DNA of 64,000 nt from Lagopus muta (taxonomy: Eukaryota > Chordata > Aves > Galliformes > Phasianidae), in contig NC_064443.1 of assembly GCF_023343835.1 (NCBI RefSeq), forward strand, positions 2,914,001 through 2,978,000. The letters are read 5' to 3'. Every line of letters begins with the position of its first letter. Position 1 is the first letter of the stretch. The translations under genes and the position numbers were made by a program. Of the stretch, positions 23,501 to 36,200 are shown piece after piece. The notes under the pieces are model-generated. The model was not told where the DNA came from, searched no databases, and was given only the letters and a program-made list of their open reading frames with translations.

Positions 23501-25784
23501 CAGGCTTTTCTCTTCCCCAAACTCCTGGATGGAGAGTTCACACGCTTCGAGTTTCCACGGAGACTGAAGGGAGATGACGTGGGCCAGAAAGTCCTGTACA
23601 GGGATTACTTCATGGAGGGCTGGTGGGTTCTCTGTGTGTGGGGGCAGGGACATGGCACGGGGCAGCTTTACCTGCTAGGGGCAATGGAATGCTCGAGGGG
23701 CTGTCTGAATGCAGAGCTGCTATCGTGGTAAAGGATGCTGTGAGCAGCAGGCCAGCAGTAGTTCTGCTCTGCCTGAAGAACAGGACCTTTGTAGGGAACA
23801 GCAGTGGGAGATGGTGCTGGGCTCTGCAGGCTGAGGTGGGGAGCCTCAGTACAACTGGAAGGAAATGGGGAAGGAGAAACACCCTGGCATTCAACAAGGG
23901 GTCATTCTTAATGCTACTGCTTCAGCAAGTCACCTTGAGCCTTCCTCAGTCACTCCCTGTGCACGGGGACACCGCGAGTCTTGAATCACAGTTGAAATGC
24001 TCAGACTGAGTTGTACCGTCAAGTCAGACACCAAATCAACACTGAATGCTCTGTTCTAGGGGATACAAGCTGGTGGAGAAAGCTGACCTCAAGTATCCTC
24101 TTGTCCACGGTCACGGGAAGCAGGTAGCTTGATGCTTTATGCCCTGGGAGGGCAGAGCAGGCTGATGGGGAGGCCAAGAGCATCCCAACCACTTGATGGG
24201 TCACTGACTGCACACATCCAGTGTATGCACACAGGGGTGGAGCAGGAAGAGCCCTGCCACTACCAGTGCCACAGCCCACGTGGCACCCCTTTGCAAAGAC
24301 AAAGGACCATTTTTTTCAAGTCAGTTCAATTTTCTTCCTTGTCATCTCACACCATGAGATGACAAGAGGGCTTCCTGAGGTCTGCAGGACATGCTGCTCA
24401 CTACAGAACCCACCTTTGGCCTTCAGCATGAGCCTCTACCATGTCCCATGTTCTCCTACCTCACCCTTGTGCTGGCTTTCCATATCCACACTCCTGTCAG
24501 GCCATCGCTTGTAATCACTTCTCCATCTCTCATGCCTCCTGGGGTGGCTGTGGGTGATGTGTGGATGATGCTCCTAAAGGGCAAGTCATGCAGCTGCCTT
24601 TAAGGGAACTGTGTTCTTACATTTGTTTTGCTTGGGGCCAGGCTCGTTTGCTGGGGACTCTATCTGTCTCTCGAGGTTTAGGGGATCATCAGCTCAAAGT
24701 CATCGACACCAACATTGAAGTCAAACCTTTCCTCTCCTGCATTCCAAAGGTTAGTCGGAACACGTGGAACTGCAGGGGGGTGGTGGAATTCAGCTGCTCC
24801 TATTTTGTAGCGACTAAGCAGGTCTCAGCCGTGCCCTTTTTCCATCCCATTCTCTCTGCATGCTGCCCAGGTGGCAACGAGGGAACATAAAGGTTCAAAG
24901 CCCTCAGATCCCACAGCCATCCCTCAGGGAAGCAGTTACCCTCCTGCCCCCTCCTATGCACTGCAGCAAGTGGAGTTTCTGCTGGCATTCTGACCACAAC
25001 GGAGTGCACTCACCACTGGTTGCACTCACCACTGGTTGCCACCTACTTTGTTTGGAGTCTATGATTACCCTCACATGGGGAAGCAAAGAATCACAGGGTT
25101 GCTTAATGCATCCCAAAGCCAGATGCAATACAGGAAACATGGCAGCCCTTGGTAAATAGCTGGAGCTTTCACATGTGGAAAACCCCCTGATTCAATCCTG
25201 TGTTTTCCAGGTGAATGTATTTGACTTTGCTCTGCATGACATTAAGGAAGATGATGTCCTCATCATGGCAACTGATGGCCTTTGGGATGTTTTGAGCAAC
25301 GAAGATGTGGCCCACATGGCCAGGAGCTTCCTTGCAGAAAACAGGACAAATCCCCACAGGTAACATCAGCTTTGCCCTTGCTTCCCTTCCCAAAAAACCT
25401 GTCTGGACCAAACAGACACTGAGACCACTTGGCTTCCAGGTCAGCTCTAGCATGGCCAAGAACTCCTTCTGGGGACTCTGGAAGGACTGACTCTTAGTAT
25501 TTCTGCATCCTAAAGAAGCAGTGATAATGCTGATGTCTTTAGAAATGTATTCTGGCACTGTAGAGCCCTGTCTCAGTGTTGTTCTTGGGGGGCAGCATTG
25601 AGTTAAACCAAAACTCTCATTTTTCCCCACTCCCAGATTTTCAGAACTGGCCAAGAGCTTGGTGTGCAGAGCAAGGGGAAAGAAGAGGGACCACCAGTGG
25701 ATGCTGGATGATAACCAGGAGGCATCCTATGATGACATCTCCGTGTTTGTCATCCCACTACACAGCAGGGTTGAGGACTGTTAG
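20233..25784 (+). CDS. PPM1M: PPM1M, PP2C-family Ser/Thr phosphatase, 10 coding exons, 459 aa
   Basis: PPM1M is a Mg/Mn-dependent protein phosphatase of the PPM (PP2C) family that removes phosphate from Ser/Thr residues. Exons are 20233-20447, 21180-21303, 21469-21723, 22294-22406, 23134-23218, 23504-23622, 24060-24123, 24642-24749, 25211-25359 and 25637-25784. All introns are GT-AG; the exons total 1380 nt in frame. Metal-site motifs are intact: DGHGG at 124-128, NAGDSR at 231-236, SRGLGD at 335-340, ATDGLWD at 381-387 and YDD at 442-444. EINAEKSEFNED-like sequence at the exon 1/2 join is diagnostic of the PPM1H/J/M group, and synteny favours M. The start Met matches the mammalian N-terminus pattern (MS..W.RR) although its context is weak (T at -3). 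No in-frame ATG lies upstream in the open frame. The promoter is shared with TWF2. Confidence 0.96.
22465..22645 (-). mobile_element. CR1 fragment in PPM1M intron 4, minus orientation
   Basis: It begins TTCACAGAATCATTAAGACTGG, the reversed CR1 3' terminus. It continues through CAGGTCCAACTGTCCACCC and CTTGAACACCTCCAGGGATGG, both standard CR1 3'-end blocks. It inserted antisense to PPM1M and is noncoding and 5'-truncated. Confidence 0.88.
25005..25036. repeat. 16-bp tandem duplication
   Basis: Two perfect adjacent copies of tgcactcaccactggt lie in PPM1M intron 8, at 25005-25020 and 25021-25036. The lack of divergence suggests a recent slippage event. Confidence 0.95.
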
Positions 25785-26775
25785 CATGACAGGCAGCATC
25801 TCAGTGCCCCCCTACTGTGGTGCTTTTGGGCATCAGCACAGGACTGAGGGATTTCTGCCAGTCATGCACCCTCCTCCAGCAACACCACCTGATGCAGAAC
25901 CTGAGAACGCAGAGCCAGCACTTATGCAAGAAGATCAACAACGTGCAAGTGGGCAACAAATCATCCCTCTTACTGCATTTACTTTGCTGTGCCAATGGGA
26001 AACTGCAGAAGCAGCCACAGGAACCAAAGACCGCTGTTAAGATTTAAGGACAGTGAACCTCAAAGCCACAACCCTTCTTCCTTTTTAATATTAAAGAATG
26101 AAGATCAAGTGAGGTCCATCCAATCTTGAGGACTGGATTTTAATCAGACTCAAACTGAACATATAAGCTACAGGTGTCCCTCGTATCCATTTGCTCCATC
26201 AGCTGGAGAACTGGGAACTGCTGCAATTACCAACTGTGGTGGCCTACACCTCTTCCAGCTGAGATGGAGTCTCCACTGGAGAGGTGGATACCTGAAGAGC
26301 ATTTCTGCTACACGTGATGTAGTTACTGTACAGCTCTCTAACAAAGTTTAGATCAGAGCGCTCACTAACGCTTTGGGGGTCACTGACTACTGGCAGCGAG
26401 GCTGGTTTTGTAGCAGTGCTGATGAGAGCTGAAGTGTGTAAGGAAATGCATCAGCTGATTTCCTAGAAGAGCTCCAAGTAGAATAGAACCGGTTGTTCCA
26501 TGTAGCTGGGCGCCGGTGCACGAGCGGTACACTCACTGCAACAGAAGATGCCAGGATCATCTGAGCCTTTAAAGCAGATCTGTGAGGTTTTGAGCTGTTC
26601 ATTAGACAGGTAAGTTCAGGTCTGGACAAGCTTCCCATTTCCTTCCTTTTGTGTTCGTTGTTCCTCACACAAGTTTGCCACATGACTCAGTGAAGCGGAC
26701 AAACCCCGTTGTCTTTTAACTGCTCAAGTTTTGTAAGGATGAGTCCTAATAAAAAATAATTTGTGTACCTTCTAG
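25785..26775 (+). other. PPM1M: PPM1M 3' UTR (inferred)
   Basis: The interval runs from the stop codon to just past AATAAA at 26748-26753. No other gene is visible in between. An upstream ATTAAA near 26088-26094 could give a shorter form. Confidence 0.6.
26748..26753 (+). terminator. Polyadenylation signal AATAAA (PPM1M)
   Basis: AATAAA is followed by an A-rich and then a T-rich stretch (aaataatttgtgtaccttctagttttg), a normal cleavage-site context. It lies about 965 nt past the PPM1M stop. Confidence 0.6.
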
Positions 26776-27359
26776 TTTTGTTCCCATCAGGCTTCATACA
26801 GACCTGAGATTGAAAAACAGATGGCCTTAGCAGATCACAGGGAAGTTATTGCTTCAGAATGTATTTACTGCTGCCCAGACGCTGTTTGTTGCTGGCAGTG
26901 TTCCCCAGGCAGCAATCGCCCGAGAGCTGCGTGCCAGGTTATTTCTTCAGTGCGAGGCTGGAGCCAGGAAGGAGGCAGCTTTCTCAGATATCTGCTCATG
27001 CTTTAAGCAAGCAGCATAGCAAAAATGCTTCTCTCCAGCTCCGCTTCTCCCTCATCCTCGACTTTAAGCTGAAAGTAACACACAGGGGATGTTACCCACG
27101 TTGTCAGCCCCCATTCCCTATGGCAGCTGGACTGTAATGACACAAGTCTCCTATTACACCAGCTCAACAATCTGGTTCCCTGCTGAGAAAGAGCTCTGCT
27201 TACATCTGGATCAGCTGCCTGGGAACACTCCTCTTCCTAGGGCACTGCCTAATAGGACTGCTCCTCTATCCCCACAACCAAAGTACATTTTCCCACTCCC
27301 CTCTAGGAAACCAGCAAGCCGTATCACAGCAGACAAATGTAGAGTTTACAGCACTCAGC
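26776..27359. other. Convergent intergenic gap PPM1M / WDR82
   Basis: About 580 bp lie between the inferred 3' ends of two tail-to-tail genes. I see no repeat or RNA gene here. Confidence 0.5.
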
Positions 27360-27376
27360 AATCTGTCTACAAAATA

Positions 27377-27382
27377 TTTATT
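27377..27382 (-). terminator. Distal polyadenylation signal AATAAA (WDR82)
   Basis: The plus-strand tttatt reads AATAAA on the minus strand, in A/T-rich context. It is the last canonical hexamer before the PPM1M end. A second candidate at 27768-27773 lies about 390 nt upstream on the transcript. Confidence 0.5.
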
Positions 27383-27767
27383 GTTAACAGCCACAATATT
27401 GAGTTCTCCACATTCATGTATTTACACCCATCTGCAGATATACCACCTAGGAGTTAAATTCACCAAACCAGCTCATAACCAAAGAGACCAGCTTTTTCTC
27501 AACAGGATCCTAGCCTGGACCCAAAAATCAAGGTGGAGACTCTTAAAGTGCAAATACAGGCAGAAGCAACACTGGAGGAAGATACACTGCTGCTTCCACA
27601 TTTGTTCACTTAAGTGCTTCCATGTTCCCCAGACCAGGAGCTGGGACATGAACCCAGCATGCAGGAGCCCCAAAAACTCCATGCCAAGTCTCCTACAGTC
27701 CAAGCAGATGAGCTCAGCCAACAGCATTATTTAGGAGCGGGCCGTCGAGTCTTGCTTTCCCTTCAGC

Positions 27768-27773
27768 TTTATT
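27768..27773 (-). terminator. Proximal candidate polyadenylation signal AATAAA (WDR82)
   Basis: The minus strand reads AAAATAAAGCTG here. It is an alternative end for the WDR82 transcript, about 2.5 kb past the stop. Confidence 0.4.
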
Positions 27774-30282
27774 TTGTCCTAAAGAACGAAGGGTTGATCT
27801 AAAAGATCTCCAGTGTGGGTGGTGGGGTGTAGAATGCTGTTTCCTACTTGGCTTTACGTAAGTTTGGACACTGTTAGATCTGAGTGCTGTTTTTTAATGA
27901 GGTATGTTTCTCATTGGGGCACTCAGCTAAAGAGCACAAGAACTGTAGTCTTTTAGAGACACATGTAGAAGCTGGAAGCTAAGACCTTTCTTCTCCTGAT
28001 CTTCCAGAAACACGGGATACCAAAGTTTCTTAACGCTACTGAGCACCTTTCCTTCTTTTAAAGGCAAATAGAAAGCATTCACTGCTATACCAACCCATAA
28101 ATTTGGCTTTGCCACTGTGCAGGTAGGAGTTGGCCCTGGAAAGCATTCCAGTTTGAACTGAGCCTTAGTGCTGTGCTGGGCACAAACTTGTGAATTCGTC
28201 TCACCCCAGAATTCCACTGATAGCCTTCAGGGATGTGTTCCTCCAGACTGGTACTTTGGTCCTCTTCTTCTGTTTTAAAAAGCTTTTCATGCTGCAATGC
28301 ACAAAGTTCTACAACACTGCAAGCAGAAGAGAACTGAATAACTGTTTTTAAACAAGCACTCAAGCCACGTCAACAAAGAACATTTTTAGAATAAAAGACT
28401 TCCAAATGCCTTTCCCTATAAAAAATAGCAGGAAAGAAACATCTGGGTGGGTATCCATTCTCTAAGGCAACAGAGTTTTAAAACCATTTGCTAACGAATG
28501 TAAAAGCAGACTGTTAAAAGGTGCTACAGACCCCAAGGGGCTGTATGTTACAAACCACTGCAAAAGATGGCTGCTTACAGAAACACTGAGAAGGGTGAAA
28601 TAGCACCGAGCAGCCTGAAATGCAACAACACCGAGCTTAAGAGATGGTGGTGAAAACCCAGTGGGAGCATAAGGGCAGAGATATCCACCTCCCTGTGCCC
28701 TGGGTGTTTATAGGTGCTGGTGGGACAGTACTCACTGGGAAGAGGGATGCTGGTGTAGTGCTATGAATCTCTCAACTGCAGCTCTAACAGCAGAAAGGTC
28801 TGGTGAAATCAGCAGTGCTGGTCTGCTGCCCCCTTCGCTCCGTGCTCCACGCTTGCCAGCATTTTACATTCAGAAGGGAAGAATAGACTTTCAAGGCCAT
28901 GGCCCAGCATGTAACACCAAGCACATTCAGAAAGGTAAGAATACAAGAAATGCCACATTTACTCTGAGCTGGTCACTGGATGTATCTAATCAGTCAACAT
29001 CACAGGAGAAAGAACCTGGAACCAGACTTGAAGACTAGAATTTGCCAGCAAAGCCCCACTGGAGTGGGAGAGCACCTCTGTGGGGGTGGTCCTTGGAACA
29101 GGGCCACAGCAGAACAAAGCCAGCAAAAGCACATTAAGCTTTACTTTCAATGCAATTCCATCTGGCAAATGAAGCATCGCTTTTTTTGGGGGGGTTGCCA
29201 CAGCTGAAAACCTGCACCCCCAGTAACAAGTGCACAGTGTGTGAAATAACAAAGCAACTGTGCATGTTGTTGCATCAGCCAAGAGATACAGGTCTAACCC
29301 CAGTCTGGGGAGCACTTAACAGAGCTTATTTACAAACCAGGAGGGGAAAACTGCATTGGTGAACGTGAACAGCTTTGACATCCCACAACACTGGCCCACA
29401 TCACATTCTTTAATATCTAGAAGTAAAAAAATATGGCCCATTCCCACTGCCCCCCAAAAGTATTTACAAAATCAGCCAAGATGATACACAAGGAAGATAC
29501 AGAGGCATACTGTGCTTTCAGTCCCAGTTTGGTTTCCCCATCTTCCTGCTGACAGACTCCTTTATTGCTTGGGACACAGACCAGACTTCAGCACTGTGTG
29601 CCCCCTTTGGGATGCTGGCAGAGCAAACAGCAGGGAGGCTTCTTAAAGCTCTGGCAGTGTCAAAGATGTGTATGGTCTGTTGCACACTAAATTGCCAAAA
29701 AAGGATGACAGGATGCATGATGTAAATGTACAGTCACCCACTCTTTCAGCATGTGTTCAATTGCAAGAGTCTCCAGCATGTGTTCTTCGAGTTGAAATCT
29801 GTCAGTGTTCACATTTGGCACAGAAGTAATTTCCATCCGTGGACTGCAGTGAAACAGAGATCCCAGATGTGAAAAACATGCACTTGTGGGAAGGAACTGC
29901 ATGTTCCACCTTGGAACATCAATTGTATTATGCACTTAATATGGAGAATACAAAATTACAGCTTAAAAACTGCCACAAGCATTCTGTAAATAAAGCAGAC
30001 TCCCCTGCTTTCATAATACTGTGCCAGTTTCAACTTCAGCTGAAGCCTGCTGGGCATAGTCTGCAAGGTAAGGAAGTGTTGTATGTCACTTCTGAACATG
30101 CTAGGAGGTCAACTGAAGGAGTCCTTGGAGAGGAATGCAGCCAATAAGGTAAGACATATGGAAACATATACAGGAATGGGATCAGAGTCTAGAAGATGTA
30201 GGCAATTCCAATACTATCCTTGCAAGAATACACTGCTGTTAGCAGCATGGAAAATCATCTGACAGTAGCTGCAGTGTAGGAA

Positions 30283-33200
30283 TTAGTCATCAATAGTCGG
30301 CAACCAGAAGGCCTACAAGAGAGGAAAGAAAGAACATTTGTCACTGAGCAGAATGCAAACATCCTACAGCACAAGTCAGGAGCTGCTCGTGCCTCCCTTC
30401 CATAAGCAGGCAGGCAGAGACACAGGAGAGGCAGCAACACCCTCCCAGGGGTTTAAACCCTTTCTGAACCTGCTGTGGTTTGCACTGCATGTTCTGCAGA
30501 GCAAAGCCAGCCTTAAGCAGAATGAAAATACCAGCTGTGTGCAGCAACCAAAGAAATTCACACTTCTGCATTCATTCACTGCTCTGCCTTCACGCATGCG
30601 TCCAAACATTTTCCTGCCAGTATCACAGCATCACAGAATTGTAGGGGTTGGAAGGGACCTCCAGAGATCATTGAGTCCAACCCCCTGCCAAAGCAGCTCC
30701 CTACACCAGGTAGCAAGGTAGCAGTACTTGCTGTGCTGCCCCATGTACCTACCTGAGGTGAGGTGCAATAAAAGTTTGCTAGAGGCCCACCTCTCAGAAA
30801 GCCCAAGGAAAAGCCCATTGGTGCCACAGAACCTTCTCAGATTCCTTTCCAAAAAGGTAAGGGCATCACAGGACTAGGAGGAAGTTCAGTGGTTTTCTTA
30901 CCATATTTGAACACGCGCTAGCGAAAGTCATGAATTTGGGGTTGAACTGCAGACACGTTATGGGACCTGTGTGTTTCCCATCCAGCACTGCCACTTTCAT
31001 CCCACTTTCCCCGTTCCAAACGTGAATCTTCCCATCCTCTGATCCTGCAGGCAGGAGTGGAAAACAAAACACACAACATACACTGGGGAGGCCAACAGGA
31101 AAAGCCAAGTTCAACCTGTCTGTGAACTGAAGGAACAAGCACACCTCCTCTTCTCAGCTTAACTTTTACTTTTCTGAAAGTATCACTACAGCATTTACAA
31201 AACGTGGCTACTGCTCACACATTTGCATCCAACAGATGGTTTGTGTCTTTGCTCTGTGGAGACCCAACACAGTGCAGCACTGTTCTGCCAAAGAGATTAA
31301 CGACCACCATTGCTGATCTGAAGAGAGCTCAAGTGACCAAGTGAGGAGCAAAGACCACTGGCAGCTTGCACTCGTATATACCAGGCCAAAAGCTGAGTGC
31401 AGGAACCACTGTCCACAGAAGTGCTCATTTCAGGCACAGGATAAGTGTGTCATTACATGTGCAAACTAATGAGAGCATTTCCAGTGAAGGTCTCAGTGAC
31501 CTATGCCAAATACCAGAAGCTTCACTGGAAATGTCAGCTCCCCACATGGCTGCAAACAAGACAGGCTGTTCACTTTAAAATGCATTTTGCAAGCATTGTT
31601 ATTTGCGAGGTGAACTCTGAAGCTGGAGGCTGAACCTTTTTATAACTCAGCTCTGGTTTAGTCTCCTTTTAAACTGGGTTCCCAATAAAAAAAATGCAAG
31701 GAATTTCTTCTGTTCCTGTATTTACACCCAGCCTTCCGGGAAGAAAAAAATTAAGGAGCACAAGTTATAACTTCACCATATTTAAAAACTGAGCAGACAT
31801 CTGCATTTGGGAACTTTTTTCACTAAAAATTTCATTTAGAAGGCCACAGTAGGAACATGAGTTTGTTCAGTAAAGTGCTTTCCAAAGAGAAGGATGAAGA
31901 AAGCAAGAACAATCCCTTCTCTGCAAGAAGAAAATTCTCAGGCAAAACTTTCTGCAGTTATGTCGCTCACTTGCAGGCTCACTTCAGATTTGTTCTCAAG
32001 GATGCTGAGCCAATTACCAACAAACAGAAAATCCCTGTCAATGTGAAGAAAGCTAACAAATGCACTGTATTATTTAAATACTTTCTGCTTCCCAACAGTG
32101 ATGTAATTGGTGTCCTAAACAACATACAGCACTGAAATTTCTTCTGAGTATCTTACCTATCATGATGAACTGAGAGTCTGGTGTGAAGGACGCCTCCAGC
32201 GTGACAGCCTTACTGTTGTTATACCCCTATGGCACAAAGCAGAAGATGTAGTAGTGCACTCAGTAATCTCCCAACCAAAGGGCAGAGCCCCTCTATGACA
32301 CCACAGAGCTCTGTGTGCAGAGGGGCAAGAAGGACACTGGGTTTTGTGATACCCCAAACCAGCTTATCTCTAAGGTCCCTTCCGACCCAAGCCATTCTAT
32401 TGACTTCAATGTCAAGTTCCAAGCACCAAGGCACTGTGCTCACCCCAAATGTATGCAGGACAGCTCCTTTAAAGGCATCAATCAGTCGAATGAATCCTCC
32501 ATTAGTTGATATCAGGATGAGTTTGCCATCGTTACTGAACTTCAGGCCCGTCCACTCACACGTGCGGTCGTACTGCATCTTAAACGTCGCAAACGGCCCC
32601 TTCAAAGGGAAGAAGTTCCAGAGTTATAAGAGAAAATCTTTAGGTCTGAAATATCAGACAAGGGAAAATGTCACACTTAAAACACGCTGCTGGATGTTTA
32701 AGTTTCATTGAAATATGAACCTGCGGTTTTCAAAGCTGAAAGAGCCACAAGTAGGGGATTTCAGTATCTGATTTCCCTTACTCTACTACATTTAACAGCA
32801 GAAATACATTTAAGGGAATGCTGGAGCTTGAGTTTTCAAAGAAAGCCAACTGAAGTTAGACAGAGCCTGAGGCAGTGTTGCTGGCATCTGAATTTCATGA
32901 TTTTCTTTGGTATTTCCATCCTCTGAAGGTCTCGGCTCCACCTTTCCAGTGATCTTCCAGATTAAGCAGCAAGGAAAACAACAACAGAAACCCTGAATGT
33001 GAGATTGGAACAGGTGAAAGAGTTGCAGAAATCAACTCCCACAAGTGTTTGGGAATGCATTTCAGGACCTGTTGACAGCACATACTGTCCATCAGACACA
33101 CACCAAGCAAAACCCCCACAGGTGCCAAGCACAGACACCCCAGAGAGCAAGCTGGAGCAAACAAAGCCTCTGAGCTCTGAGTTTGTGTCACTTCTTGCCA

Positions 33201-36200
33201 ACTAAAAAGTGTAAGAAACAACATAAGGGTAGCTCACCTTGTCAAAAGAACGGAGATCATAAAGCTTCACCATTTCAGAATTGACTCCAGCAGCAAAAAT
33301 CAACCCTTCTGGGTCAAAAGAGCAAACTGGTTTCCCCTGGAGATGCATTAAACCCTAAAACAGAGGAAGTCCACATTATTTTCATGAAGTGGTGCTCATA
33401 TTTCCTCCACCACCCCCAGAGCCCACTGCAAGCAGGTCAGAAGCATACAGGCTGAGTTTCTGTTATGAATATTGACATCTCCCTACATTGCTAAGTCAGC
33501 CTCTCAAATGCAACTCGACTACTTCAAAACATCACACCGAGCTTCCAGTTTGGTGCAATGACAAAGTTTACACTGGAACAAACTGAGATCTCCTTGCAGC
33601 TGTCATTTACTCAAAGTAAGGAGAGGAAAGAGCATGCTGTAACTGTATTAGCACCCACAGGAGGCAGTTGCACAAAAAAGTGCTGCTGAAATTGACAGCA
33701 ATGTGCAACCAATTTTGGCATGAGGGGGAAAAAAGCTATTTTTGAAGCAGATAGAAACAGCTCTGGTAAACACCACTGCAGAACTTTCCATCCCAACTTC
33801 ACGAAACCTCAAACCTTCCAGATGTCAGCAGAGCATTTTTATGGCTTATGTGAATTTTTCCTCAGCTCACACTAGGAAAGACTCGAGAGAATCTGACCAA
33901 AGCCAACAAGATGTGATTTCTGTGTACTGACTGGCAAGCCTGCGTGTCAGCCAAACGTTTCTATGTAACTGTTCATCAACAAGAACACATCTTTGATTAA
34001 ATCAGCAATACAGTTAAGCTTCTACATTCAGCATAATACTGCCCCTCAGTAGCCTTTGCTAATTTTTTTCTAGTTTAGGTCAGCTTTTCCTTGAAACTAA
34101 GCAGTAAGTTAGCCAATACAAAGAATGCCCACAATCAGGGCATCTTTAGTTTCATGATCATGTTTCAGCAGCTACAGCTGCCATCTCATGGGCAAACCAA
34201 AAACTACAAGCAACAGCTCCTCAACCTGTTTCTTAGCACTTGCTGCCTGCAGCTTCCAGTTGCAGCTCCTGGTACAGATATTCTTACCACTTCAAACTTT
34301 GGTGTCACTGCCCTGTCACTGCAATTACAACCTTAGTATTCACTGCAACTCCAAGACTGAAATTCATCCCATGGCAAATTCAGACACTGGCATAAAACAC
34401 ACAGTCCCAGAAAAAAGCAAAAATGTTAGGAAAAATAAAAAGCTTACTTCTAGGGCAGCTCTATTTAGTGACAGATGTAACCTTTCATCTCCTTTTTCAT
34501 TGACAGTTCTATCATCTGCAATCAGAAAGCAGCCCTCTTATATGCAGCCCCACTGAGATGAGGGCACACTGCCACGTTACCTACAGGGATGATACAGCTC
34601 ATCACCACTGAAAGCTGGAGATTTACTCCCAGTCCTGTTGTCAGTTTGGGCACTTTTTATTTTTTTTCCACTCTATGTAAGCTTGTTTCCACTAAAAGCA
34701 AAACAAAACAAACCCCAAACACAGAAAACTACTCTTTCAAAATAAGTAAATAAAAATGATAGGGCTTTTCTTTCCTTTTAGAAAGCTGCATCTGCTCACA
34801 GCCAGGTCTGATGAGCAATAAAGGCAACGGAAGAAGTAAACAGACCACACGGTTGCTGTGTTACTTTACATCATCCATTTCTTCATCCAACTTCACTGCA
34901 TCAGGGCATCAGATTTAAACACAAACGCACAGTGAACGCTCAAAAGGCATCTCCCAGCACCCCTTCTGTTCAGAGATGCTGGCTAAGAGAACACTTTCTG
35001 CATGGGGGAACAGCCTGATGTTTTATCAGTTGTGGTGTTATGTCTTGCTCTTCACAGTGCTTCTCCAGTGCAGAGACATAAGTGGAAGCAAGTGGTGTTA
35101 CACAGTGTGACATGCTTAACTGAAATAATTAAGAATCTTTTTGAGACCTCTTGATCAAGACTCCTTCAGAACTCCAAGAAGGTGTTAATGCTGAATGAGC
35201 AACAGTATTTCTCTTTCACACATCCATTTGCACCTTTCCAACTGAGAACAGAACACAAATACACGCATTGATCTGATATCTCACCTGACAATTCGGAGAG
35301 CGAAGATCCCAGAGCCGAATAGTTTTATCCAAGGATCCAGAAATAAAAGTATCATCCACTGGAGACATTGAAAGGGCAACCACTCTGCAACACAGAAGGT
35401 AAGATGCATCAAAGACACACAAAAGGAGTCGATGAAGCAACTCCTACCTCACCAGCTGTGTACAAGCTGGCGTTGTATGGTGTTGCTATTCAACAGTTCC
35501 ACAGAGCAAAAAAGAAAAGGAGGACTGACTGGAGTGTAACACAGCTCAAGTTCAGCACAAGCACCATTTCACCCTGTCAGTTTCTCCTGAAATGCACCAA
35601 TCCACATCTTACCTCTTGGTGTGCCCAGGAAAATAGCGAATGTATTTGTTGTCATGCAGCGACAGGTACCGGATTGTATCTGGAACCATAAACAAACCAT
35701 CAGCTTTATTACACCACAAACTCAACGTTATCTTACAGCTGCCACACAGTTAACTTGTTCCCCACAGCAATAGTGAGTAAGCCTGGTCAGCTGAGCTCAA
35801 GTCAGACCTGAAACCCAATCAAGTTAAAAACAGACATAAAGCAACTTGGTTTCCACTGCAGAAGGGGAAGTCAAGCAACAGAAAGGATACTTTGTGCACT
35901 CTGAAGTAATATCACGTCTTTGAAAGGGAAAAATGTCCTGCAGTTTATGCACATGAATTGCAAAGTTGCTCAAATTAAAGCAGCAGCAGGTTTTACTCCA
36001 GCACTCTCACAAAACCAGAACTTTCCAAAGTTGATGCTACTGCTTTTATTCTTGCTTGACAGTAGGAAGATTGCTGTCTTACCTACGTACCCATCCATCA
36101 AGTCAGCCTCCAGCTGAACAGTAAAGCTCAGGAAATGTGTGAATTTATCCAGAGAGAAGAAAAAATATGAACTTCAAGGCCAGGACAAGACCATTAAAAT

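Larger units (their letters stand above)
21724..25210 (+). other. PPM1M: PPM1M introns longer than 300 bp
   Basis: Introns 3 (21724-22293), 4 (22407-23133), 6 (23623-24059), 7 (24124-24641) and 8 (24750-25210) fall in this span. They hold one CR1 fragment (22465-22645) and one small tandem duplication (25005-25036). Nothing else is recognised. Confidence 0.75.
27360..30282 (-). other. WDR82: WDR82 3' UTR (inferred, about 2.9 kb)
   Basis: This region lies downstream of the WDR82 stop (30283-30285) on the minus strand. It has no recognisable repeat and no second gene. AATAAA occurs on the minus strand at 27768-27773 and again at 27377-27382. A long 3' UTR is also known for mammalian WDR82 transcripts. 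The exact end is uncertain. Confidence 0.55.
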
